This document shows, piece after piece, positions 7,829-14,715 of a stretch of DNA of 14,715 nucleotides (position 1 is the first letter of the stretch; every line of letters begins with the position of its first letter). Where the stretch lies: positions 1 to 14,715 of the forward strand of contig MLAK01001476.1 in the NCBI GenBank assembly GCA_001839685.1. The letters are read 5' to 3'. Source of the stretch: Tritrichomonas foetus. Taxonomy: Eukaryota > Parabasalia > Tritrichomonadida > Tritrichomonadidae. The position numbers and the translations under genes are program-made. The notes below the pieces were generated by a model. It saw only the letters and a list, made by a program, of their open reading frames with translations. It had not been told where the DNA came from and searched no databases.

Positions 7829-9202
7829 ATGAAAAGTCTCCTCGATTCGAAATACAGAAACAGAATTTCTTTTCTCACAGAAAAGGTTCGCCAAATGGGA
7901 TACGAGGAGATGGCAAACGAAATGCAAAATATCACCCAGCAACCAAAAATCGCCAAAAATTCGAATTCAAACCCCAGAAACGACGCGAAAAACGGCACTA
8001 AAGAAGACGCAAAGAACTACGCTCAACAGCAAACCGTTCCATTTTTTTACGATAATGTTGCTCCCCAAATTGATAAAAATAATCCCTTTTTGATCAATTT
8101 TTTAAAAAGTCGATATTTTTCATTTCGTGAGAGAACGAACATTCAAATGAGCAGCATCAACGACATAATAGCCGAAATCGGAATAGAAAACTTCGAATAT
8201 GACCAGAAAAAGTTTGATAAAATATCAAAAATATTTGGCGAGCCGAGAAATCGAATTTTTCTGCCGGTTGTTTTAGAAAACTTTGTTAATGATGCAAATC
8301 AATTCGAAACCGACAAATACATTGATTTTGTCAAATGTATAATCAAAGTTCAGCTTGCACTTTTCATGATCTACACAACTGATCTTATTATTGAAAAAGG
8401 CATTTCAGAATCCCATTTGTGTGAATTCGTAAGGCAGTATGCAGCTACTATTCGCAAACTATCGCCTTTGCAAGAAGATCTAGATTGGTATATGCAATTT
8501 TACGAGCAAGCAGTGACAAGTCGATTTTTGTTCCAGATTTCGTCAATAAATGATACAAAAGTTGACATTAAAGCTTTAGTTACATCAGTCATTTTCTTCC
8601 AGTTCATTAATCTAGATTCTATATCAAAGAGAGATATTCGTCCATTCACGATTAAAAACACGACAAAAACTTATAATATGTTTATCGATCTTGATACCAT
8701 TGGATTGGGTTATTTAAATGCCAAATCAATTAAAAAATTCGATGGATATCATTTCACGAATGCTTTCACAAAACGTGTCTTTGAAATCATGCCAACATTT
8801 GAACAGAATATGGATTTTGCTTTGTTTCTTAAACTTGTGTATCCACTCAAAGATATGCGAACTTCACAAGCAACACACTTTTTCTTTAGAGTTTTAGATT
8901 TAGATGGCGATGGAGTGATTTCTCGCCCTGATATTAATTATTTTTATAAAGCAATGGTTAAAGAAAGTAATATCAAGAATCATGATTATGATAGCTTTTT
9001 GGCCAAACTTTTAGATATTGTTGGATGCCAAACTGAATTTGTTTCTGAAGATGATCTCTTAGATTCAGATAATCAGGATTTGTTCTTCAAACTTTTGATT
9101 GATATAAAAACATTCAATGACTGGGAACAACAAAACGAAGATGAAGATATAGAATTAAATGAAGAAGAGGAAGAAGAAGACCAAAATGACGATCAAGAAT
9201 AA
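7829..9202 (+). CDS. PP2A B''-type regulatory subunit, PPP2R3C/TON2-like EF-hand protein
   Basis: A 457-residue protein resembling the B'' family that targets protein phosphatase 2A. The closest pattern is PPP2R3C (G5PR) and plant TON2/FASS, whose lengths are similar. Residues 1-37 are helical and charged, about 38-70 are N/K/Q-rich low complexity, and the conserved core runs from about 84 (NNPFLINFLKSRYFSF) to 433. A canonical EF-hand loop, DLDGDGVISRPD, spans 357-368 with D at positions 1, 3, 5 and 12 and G at 6. An earlier EF-hand around 287-300 (DLDTIGLGYLNAKS) is degenerate and probably does not bind calcium. The segment after the good EF-hand (NYFYKAM, then LLIDIKTFNDWE) fits the family C-terminus. 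The last 24 residues are highly acidic. TON2 relatives organise microtubule arrays and centrosomal structures, so a cytoskeletal role via PP2A is an inference. The first in-frame ATG is used. Confidence 0.82.
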   Translation: MKSLLDSKYRNRISFLTEKVRQMGYEEMANEMQNITQQPKIAKNSNSNPRNDAKNGTKEDAKNYAQQQTVPFFYDNVAPQIDKNNPFLINFLKSRYFSFRERTNIQMSSINDIIAEIGIENFEYDQKKFDKISKIFGEPRNRIFLPVVLENFVNDANQFETDKYIDFVKCIIKVQLALFMIYTTDLIIEKGISESHLCEFVRQYAATIRKLSPLQEDLDWYMQFYEQAVTSRFLFQISSINDTKVDIKALVTSVIFFQFINLDSISKRDIRPFTIKNTTKTYNMFIDLDTIGLGYLNAKSIKKFDGYHFTNAFTKRVFEIMPTFEQNMDFALFLKLVYPLKDMRTSQATHFFFRVLDLDGDGVISRPDINYFYKAMVKESNIKNHDYDSFLAKLLDIVGCQTEFVSEDDLLDSDNQDLFFKLLIDIKTFNDWEQQNEDEDIELNEEEEEEDQNDDQE

Positions 9203-9206
9203 TAAA
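9201..9206 (+). terminator. AATAAA/UAAA overlapping the PP2A-like stop codon
   Basis: The stop TAA (9200-9202) is followed by TAAA, so AATAAA spans 9201-9206. It fits the trichomonad habit of placing the poly(A) signal at the stop codon. Confidence 0.4.
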
Positions 9207-10139
9207 GCTAACCTTTTAATTTTCAATCTTTCTTTAGCTAAATTTGCTTTTTCTTTCGATAATATTTTAAGTATAACCCATTATCTACTTTTCAATTGAG
9301 CTTGGTCCCCCAATTTTAGGGAAAAAATATCTGGATAAACCATTTATAGTTGAAATAATACGCTGATTTGACCAAGAACTGCTCATAATAGAATAAAGAT
9401 TAGGAACATTTGAGGGAAAAAAAAGATTTTGTGAGTGCTAATGGTGATTGTAATTAATTAAATACATTATCTTTTGGATAGAATTTATTTATAACAGCAT
9501 TTTTTTCCCATTCCATCACTGTCATAATTTATGAATTAAAATCAAAAAATGATGAAAAGCAAAAAGAAGAAGAAAAGATCCAAAAATTGATATTGTGAAA
9601 GATTTAAATGATTCAAACTATTATAAAACTAGCAAACTAATTCAAAAGTTATATGATGCATTAGGAAATGATGAAATACACAATAAAATCATTGATAAAT
9701 CGCTTTATAAAGAAAAAACTTCTACTTCAGAAGTAATTCAAATTGGATGAATCTTGAGATTCTACAATCCTGAAGAAATCATTTCTTTCACCCAATTTTA
9801 ATGAATGTATGTATGAATGAATGTTTTAAATCGTTGATAGTTGAAGATATATAATAAATATTGAGCTATCCAAATTAGAAAATTGAAAATGAAGATTCTT
9901 TATTGAAATTACACAATTGAACAATTTTTTTTCCTTTAGACATTTGAAACAACAAATCAGTACCTGATCAATAAAAATCAATTTCACAAACAATAGGCAG
10001 TACTTATGAATTTATAAAAAAAGAATAAATGTGCAAAGAAGTTTCAGAGATATAAAAATAGCATATCATTGAATGTTAGAGAAATTAACTGAAATGACTC
10101 ACTTATGTTTCTGGAACATTTGAGATATTTTAACATTCT
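9207..10139. other. Intergenic stretch, mostly empty
   Basis: AT-rich DNA without a recognised gene. It holds one coding-like fragment (9556-9750, listed) and a short ATGA/ATGT microsatellite near 9800-9823. The rest shows nothing I can name. Confidence 0.5.
9556..9750 (+). pseudogene. Possible coding remnant without a start codon
   Basis: A 64-codon + strand frame runs between TGA 9553-9555 and TGA 9748-9750. It reads as a plausible polar helical peptide (for example YYKTSKLIQKLYDALGNDE) after a basic start KAKRRRKDPKID. It contains no ATG, so it is not a gene as it stands. Frames of this length do occur by chance here. The product is not recognised. Confidence 0.25.
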
Positions 10140-10352
10140 AAAATAGGCCATCCAAAACTACTATTGGATGAATACATGGGTAGAATTCTATTTCGAGGTA
10201 TATTTGTGATTCAATGTAATGACCAAATAATAATTGAAATTTATCATTTAGTATATTTATCGGTTTTTCGATCACAACCATCATGCAGTGCCAATTATAT
10301 GATTGAGATTGATGAAACTCTTTTTCTGCGCTCTAGAACTCATGCAAAATGA
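10140..10352 (+). pseudogene. Possible fragment of an ISXO2/IS1595-like (Merlin-type) transposase
   Basis: A + strand frame of about 70 codons that lacks a good start (TTG at 10164, first ATG at 10176) and ends at TGA 10350-10352. Near its end it reads NYMIEIDETLFLRSRTHAK. This resembles the start of the DDE domain of ISXO2/IS1595-like and eukaryotic Merlin transposases, where a V-E-I-D-E-[ST] motif with the first catalytic Asp precedes a basic R/K segment ending in G-R. The expected continuation (GR, then W..GG) is not seen, and stops follow in all frames. The piece would be a decayed transposon remnant of about 210 bp. The match rests on one short motif, so the call is tentative. Confidence 0.33.
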
Positions 10353-10792
10353 ACCAGGGAAGTTGATAAATAAAACAGTTTATTGAATTCAAATGGTTTT
10401 CTGAAGATTGAGAAATAAATATCGAAAAATGACATATGCTTGGAAAAGATGTAAAACTTTTTCTGTGATTCTTAAGAAAATTCAATGAAAACTACGGTTC
10501 TCAACGCAAATCAAAAAGTTTGATTTTTTTTTCTGAAGATAACACCGTAGAAATGCTCTCAAAAAAATCCTTACTGTTATACTTGCCAAATTAATTAATT
10601 ATTAGAAAATGATCATTTTGGAAAAATAATGATAGCCATCAAATATTCTTGGAGATTTTTTTTGAATGAAAAATTTCTATGACATTTTATTTGAACTCTC
10701 AAACTTTTGAATTTATGAAAATTTATTCTAATGAATGAATAATTTTTTTCTCTGCTCTCTTTCAATTTCAAATTCAATCTTTTTGATTTAAT
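10353..10792. other. Intergenic stretch upstream of the Myb gene
   Basis: No gene seen. It may hold further decayed parts of the possible transposase remnant to its left, but I cannot follow a frame. The right end is a T-rich tract leading into the Inr-like motif at 10793. Confidence 0.45.
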
Positions 10793-10805
10793 TCAATTTT
10801 TTTCA
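10793..10805 (+). promoter_or_regulatory. Inr-like motif TCAATTTTTTTCA upstream of the Myb gene
   Basis: The first A of TCA is 40 bases before the ATG at 10835, the same position as the related words before the kinase (38) and the PP2A-like gene (42). Candidate transcription start region. Confidence 0.35.
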
Positions 10806-10834
10806 AAATTGTCTAACAATATTATCAGCAACGG

Positions 10835-12394
10835 ATGGAAAGAACCGACCACTCGAGTTCTTCCAAACAGTCCGTTCCATCACGCCAACACGATCCCAAA
10901 CACATCGCCTTATCAGGACCGTCACATCCATCCCCAAACCCTAAAAGCCAAATTATTTCCTTTCCGAATTCGAACTGTAGCATAGGTCAAAATATAGGTC
11001 AATTATCAGGTCAATCTACAACTCCATTTCCACACTCAAATCACCCTCAAACATCAAAAGAACCAGGAAGTAGTATAGGTCAGAACTTCTGTTCAAGCTA
11101 TAACCATGCTCTTCCAATCGCTGAATCAGGTTTCATTCATGATTTTCTCAACCTGAATTCTCACATAGGTCAAAAGATGACAGATTTAGGTCAAAATATA
11201 ATCGATACAGGTCAATTGTCATCTAACTCTTATCAAAAAATGTCAAATTCCATTCAAAATCAGATCGGTAATTGTATGGATACTGGCCAAATAATAAGTC
11301 AAAAAAATTTTGAAAATACTGATCATGCGGAAGGAAATTCACATCACTTCAAAAATAAATTTTTTAGAAATCCCTTCACTCAAGAAGAAGATGCAAAACT
11401 TGTTGAATTAGTATCTTCCCATCTTTATCCAAATTGGATCACAATCTCAAAATTTCTCCCGGGACGGACAGCTCGCCAGTGTCGTGAGAGGTGGACAGAA
11501 TACCTCGATCCAACCATAAAATTTGAACCGTGGAGTGATGAAGAAGATCAGCTGCTTGTCGACCTTGTACAAAAGAATGGCCACCGCTGGACCCTCATCG
11601 CACGAAGCTTTAACGGCCGAACAGATAATGATGTGAAGAACAGATGGTATACTCATCTTAAAAGTGCAATTCAATATGATGGTGATGGAAAAATGTTTCT
11701 CCAAAGAGATGAAAAAGGTGAAATCGCATCAAATAAAAAGAAGAGAAAAAGAAGGATTGTTTGTGCAAACCAAAACGCTTTTTTAGCACTCGAACAAAAA
11801 CAAAAACAAATAATCACCTCAATGAATCCACAAAACCAACAGACAATTTCTCCAAACCTTCCTACTAACATTGGTGTTCCTGTACTTACCATGGGAAATA
11901 TCAATGTTCAGCAGCAGCAGCAGCCATTCAACTGCCTATCAAATCATCGTTTTAATTGCAATATTCAAAATAATAATCATAACTTTAGCATCAATTCGAA
12001 AAGCTCGATGAATAATTCGATTAACAAAAATATCATAGAATCGAATAATTTATCACAAGTTAGTATTAATCGCACGCAAACTTGCTTGAATTCCCATTTA
12101 AACTTCCATTCACAATCACCAACAATTATCATGAATGGAGCAGCCATTTTAGGGAAAGACAATAAGTCTCCTTTGGCCTCACAAATGGTGATTTCACCTG
12201 TTTCAGTGATTGCACCAATTAAATCATCACAGTCAATACAGACACATCTTCAATCTAACCAAAAAAGCAATGCCCCTTCTCATAATAATATGAATTTTAT
12301 TCCTTCGCAAAAAGGTCCAATGCTGAACATTTCAAATTTCATTCCATCACATATATTAGATGATGAGAAATCATTCTTTTATTCTGTTGCTTAA
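10835..12394 (+). CDS. Two-repeat (R2R3-type) Myb transcription factor
   Basis: A 519-residue nuclear DNA-binding protein with two adjacent Myb repeats at about 179-275. The core aromatic residues are F181, W201, W220 (repeat 1) and W233, W252, W271 (repeat 2), with the usual 18-19 residue spacing. An aromatic replaces the first Trp in repeat 1. The recognition helices GRTARQCRERW and GRTDNDVKNRW closely match c-Myb R2 and R3, so binding to an AAC-containing Myb site is likely (family knowledge). A basic stretch KKKRKRR (301-307) is a probable nuclear localisation signal. Residues 1-178 are Ser/Gln/Asn-rich and carry eight GQ dipeptides in I/L/T/S-GQ contexts. The C-terminal 200 residues are N/Q/S-rich with a Q5 run (CAG x5 at 11909-11923), resembling a disordered activation region. 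Myb proteins of this kind control transcription in T. vaginalis. The target genes are unknown. Confidence 0.92.
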   Translation: MERTDHSSSSKQSVPSRQHDPKHIALSGPSHPSPNPKSQIISFPNSNCSIGQNIGQLSGQSTTPFPHSNHPQTSKEPGSSIGQNFCSSYNHALPIAESGFIHDFLNLNSHIGQKMTDLGQNIIDTGQLSSNSYQKMSNSIQNQIGNCMDTGQIISQKNFENTDHAEGNSHHFKNKFFRNPFTQEEDAKLVELVSSHLYPNWITISKFLPGRTARQCRERWTEYLDPTIKFEPWSDEEDQLLVDLVQKNGHRWTLIARSFNGRTDNDVKNRWYTHLKSAIQYDGDGKMFLQRDEKGEIASNKKKRKRRIVCANQNAFLALEQKQKQIITSMNPQNQQTISPNLPTNIGVPVLTMGNINVQQQQQPFNCLSNHRFNCNIQNNNHNFSINSKSSMNNSINKNIIESNNLSQVSINRTQTCLNSHLNFHSQSPTIIMNGAAILGKDNKSPLASQMVISPVSVIAPIKSSQSIQTHLQSNQKSNAPSHNNMNFIPSQKGPMLNISNFIPSHILDDEKSFFYSVA

Positions 12395-12398
12395 TTAT

Positions 12399-12439
12399 AT
12401 AATTATATGTATATTCAAATTTAATAAATATATAATTAT
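12399..12439 (+). terminator. 3' flank of the Myb gene: 10-bp inverted repeat around AATAAA
   Basis: ATAATTATAT (12399-12408) pairs with ATATAATTAT (12430-12439). The 21-base loop includes AATAAA at 12423-12428, a likely poly(A) signal 29 bases after the stop. Low-complexity AT sequence makes chance palindromes common, so the hairpin is less certain than the signal. Confidence 0.4.
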
Positions 12440-12844
12440 CGAGGAAAATTATGTTTAGTATTTTCTCTTTTCTTATTAACCATACTATAAGAACAATTAT
12501 ATTATATCGAGCCAGAAGTGTGCGAAAAACCGTTTACTAAGAAAAAGTGAATTTTGACCATTCTGTATTTCTGGATGTAATTGATTTGGGAATTTGTGAT
12601 TTCCAAATAAGATAGAATATCCATTCAATATGCATATGCCACAGAATGAAGCCGATTCGAATTATATCATGAAGAAATAATTCACCAAAATTAAAAAACA
12701 ATCATTTAATCATTATTATTAAACTTTATTTTTATATTTACNAAAATTGGGNAAAAATCTCGAAATTNTTGAAATTTTAGTTTTCACCGATGAAAAGTTC
12801 TAATTTTNTGAANTTGAACAGGANTCATNATCTGTTTNCTGANN
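12440..12844. other. Intergenic stretch with scattered ambiguous bases
   Basis: No gene seen. Ten isolated N bases lie at 12742, 12752, 12768, 12808, 12813, 12824, 12829, 12838, 12843 and 12844. This is a low-quality or polymorphic consensus rather than a scaffold gap, so frames crossing it cannot be judged. Confidence 0.6.
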
Positions 12845-13118
12845 GCATTAAGAAAGTGCCCAACTTTTCTGCTCGTTTTCCCAATATCATCATCAGGGAG
12901 TGAACTGCTGGAAAATGACAATAATTTCTCTTTTCAGCATAATTTGTTGATTATCAAAGGAAGGTTCGCCGGCGAATATCGTTTTTTTTATCTAAGGTAG
13001 CGAAATATAAAGAATTTTTGGTTTTTAACGTACGGATTCCTCACAAAATAATATTCCTGGTGAAATAATTTCTATAAGGTCAAAAATTATTTCGGAAATA
13101 TACATTGATCTAATATGA
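12845..13118 (+). pseudogene. Decayed coding fragments, upstream unit
   Basis: Two successive + strand frames read like protein. The first is open from 12845 to TAG 12998-13000 and includes FSFQHNLLIIKGRFAGEYRF. The second is open from 13029 to TGA 13116-13118 and includes DSSQNNIPGEIIS. The latter shares D-S-x-x-N-I-P-G-E-I with the fragment at 13313-13519 (DPSLSNIPGEIYL), about 430 bp downstream in the same orientation. They look like two decayed members of one multicopy family. The family is not recognised and the left edge is hidden by N bases. Confidence 0.32.
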
Positions 13119-13312
13119 AAATATATCAATATTAAAAGGAAAAGCTCTTTATACTAGTTGTTAAGAATTAGAGAATGCCTAATATCATATATCATCAAGT
13201 TTCCATCAAGATATTTCCTCTTAGCCTTATAAGAAAATTTGAATGTGAAAAATCGATATATTCAAATAAACGTATTATTTTTCAAATTTGAATGAATAAT
13301 AGAAAAAGTTAA

Positions 13313-13721
13313 TCCCCACAAAATTCTGATTCAAGAAATAAAGATAATAACCGGGATATCTTGCAGCTATATATAAATATGAAACATAGACATTTGACAC
13401 TATCACTTGTGCAAAGCCAAAAATTTAGTATTTTTCTTGTTAAGATAGGATACCATGATCCATCTTTATCAAATATTCCTGGTGAAATATATTTAACCTT
13501 GGCTCCTCTCAAAAAATAAAGAATTTGAATGGGAATCTATTTCTCAGGAATTCCGAGACAGATTTTTATATAACTTCGTTGTTTGTATTAGACACATGGC
13601 CTATAATAACATATTCCAATTTCAGAAAGATTCATCGGTGAAGGGTCTGTTCGCATGCTTCTATCGAACCTCAGAATTAAAAAAAAAGGATTTTGTGATT
13701 AAATGTTTATTTGGTCTGTGA
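13313..13721 (+). pseudogene. Frameshifted remnant of an unidentified multicopy gene
   Basis: Two overlapping + strand frames give about 140 codons of protein-like sequence. Frame one runs from 13313 to TAA 13517-13519 (ATG at 13379) and contains SLVQSQKFSIFLVKIG and DPSLSNIPGEIYLTLAPLKK. Frame two runs from 13497 to TGA 13719-13721 and contains KNKEFEWESISQEFRDRF, then QKDSSVKGLFACFYRTSELK. The 23-base overlap looks like one gene broken by a single frameshift. Part of frame two matches the repeat at 5099-5217, and NIPGEI recurs at about 13050. Both support a former coding family. I do not recognise the protein. An antisense open frame at 13309-13512 is taken as its shadow. Confidence 0.4.
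13551..13674 (+). repeat. Diverged dispersed repeat, copy B
   Basis: Partner of 5099-5217, same orientation, roughly two thirds identical by eye. It lies inside the frameshifted remnant at 13313-13721, whose frame is open across this copy but broken in copy A. Confidence 0.5.
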
Positions 13722-14520
13722 TTCTGTTATTATTTGGTCTTAATTAAAATATAAGTATATGAAGTATTGTTAAATTAAACGTTAAGTTGCTATTACTGTG
13801 AGCAAATATCTATGATGAATCATTCATAATTTTCTATTTCCAAGAAATCAATAACATAATAACATGGATCAGAATAAATGATACTTGTAATAATATATAC
13901 TTATATATTTATAAAGTAAAAAATAGAAAATTTATGAATCATTGTCAGATAATCCAAAGATAAATACCAAATAAAAATTAAACAAATATATTTATGCGAT
14001 GAATTATTGAATACATTTTATATTACTTGTTTCAATAAAATTACACTTTTTGATAATTTTAATCGATTTTATTTTCACAAAATAAATCGATCTTGTGTTT
14101 AGATTTCTTCCAAATAACTGAGGATTATTTGAGTTAATAAATTTTATTTCATCCGAATTTTACCGATTAATGAAGTCTCTTCTGACTTTAAAAACAATAC
14201 TCCAACAGAATAAGAAGCCTTGGCCTTGATCACCGAATAAACCACGATGTTTCGATTTGATAAATTATATTTCGCGATGAGAGAAAAAAAAATGCATTGA
14301 AATCACAATTTAAATAATTCAAAAAGTTATTCATAATTGAATGAATCCATTTTTTCGAATCTTCTGTATTCATTATTCTTCCAATCTAAAATGTACAATT
14401 AAAATACCTATTTTATATAGTAACGTAAGTCACAATCTGAAAAAGTTGTCCAGTTCGCTTTCAAATTCAGTATATAAACTATTCAATTATTCTATTCACA
14501 CATAAAAAAAGTAGGGAATG
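13722..14520. other. Intergenic stretch with one imperfect inverted repeat
   Basis: Very AT-rich with no reading frame of interest. It holds an imperfect inverted repeat of about 22 bp (13818-13839 against 13921-13943, one mismatch and one indel). I see nothing else in it. Confidence 0.5.
13818..13943. repeat. Imperfect 22-bp inverted repeat, 81-base spacer
   Basis: AATCATTCATAATTTTCTA at 13818 and on is matched by the reverse complement of 13921-13943 with one mismatch and one inserted A. It could be a remnant of a small foldback element. No target-site duplication was identified. Confidence 0.5.
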
Positions 14521-14533
14521 TCTAGCTAACCCA

Positions 14534-14588
14534 GGGATTATCCCATGGAAGGCCAAAATTTTGGCCTTTATAAGGGCAATTTTCCCTT
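14534..14588. repeat. Cluster of short palindromes, locally GC-richer
   Basis: Three dyads follow each other: GGGATTATCCC (14534-14544), the perfect 20-bp palindrome AAGGCCAAAATTTTGGCCTT (14549-14568), and AAGGG...CCCTT (14572-14588). A pyrimidine-rich tract follows (about 14581-14602). The block stands out from the surrounding AT-rich DNA and could be a transposon end, a structured RNA or a regulatory dyad. The window ends 127 bases later. Confidence 0.6.
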
Positions 14589-14715
14589 TTTTTTTCCCTT
14601 TTCCTGTGGGATGAAATTGAATAAATAGGTGTTTTCGGCCACATAAAAAGTGGATCTTTTTGAATGATAAAATATATATATTTCAAAGAAAACATGAAAT
14701 TTTTTTCCTTTTTCC

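Noticed and set aside
11447..12162. Three minus-strand frames antisense to the Myb gene
   Set aside because: Opposite-strand shadows of a clear Myb coding region.
12640..12670. tRNA-like T-loop word GATTCGAATT
   Set aside because: No acceptor, D-arm or anticodon arm can be placed around it.
13309..13512. 67-codon minus-strand frame
   Set aside because: The plus strand over the same bases reads more like protein, shares NIPGEI with a nearby fragment, and overlaps into a second open frame.

Overview
The window is a strongly AT-rich piece of a eukaryotic protist nuclear genome. Most likely it comes from a parabasalid of the Trichomonas/Tritrichomonas kind. This is an inference from the intronless, widely spaced genes on both strands, the gene types (a CAMK-like kinase, a two-repeat Myb protein of the trichomonad style, a small HMG-box protein, a PP2A B''-type EF-hand protein), stop codons running into UAAA/AATAAA, and the many decayed gene remnants between genes. 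Bacteria are excluded by the protein families. No tRNA, rRNA, CRISPR array or operon structure is seen. Isolated N calls at 116-118 and 12742-12844 show that this is a draft assembly.

Layout from left to right: decayed or empty sequence (1-757); an unrecognised charged protein whose reading frame is split by one in-frame TAG (776-1711, + strand); a complete CAMK-family protein kinase (1984-3357, - strand); about 2 kb with little in it except an old dispersed repeat near 5.1-5.2 kb; a truncated copy of the same kinase in the opposite orientation (5427-6392, + strand); an intergenic stretch with a hairpin and a 16-bp tandem repeat; an HMG-box gene (7139-7441, - strand) divergent from a PP2A B''/TON2/PPP2R3C-like regulatory subunit gene (7829-9202, + strand); a 1.6-kb stretch with possible gene and transposase remnants; an R2R3-type Myb transcription factor (10835-12394, + strand); and a final 2.3 kb of decayed coding fragments, AT-rich filler and a cluster of short palindromes at the right edge.

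The most striking observation is the kinase duplication. Bases 2342-3285 and 5427-6370 are 944-bp reverse complements, and I found no mismatch or indel when reading every line against its partner. The donor gene is intact. The copy lost the promoter, the first 24-29 codons including the glycine-rich loop, and the last 118 codons, yet remains open. It is either a very recent inverted duplication, a gene-converted pair, or an assembly chimera.

The intact genes have no obvious joint pathway. Three encode likely regulators (kinase, phosphatase subunit, Myb) and one a chromatin-type HMG protein. The kinase, PP2A-like and Myb genes share an Inr-like word (TCAATT[A/T]TTTCA, with slight variation) starting 40-44 bases before the ATG, a candidate core promoter element. 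Nothing in the window amounts to a clearly new biological system. The best leads are the identical inverted repeat, the TAG-split gene, and a small family of decaying multicopy coding fragments.
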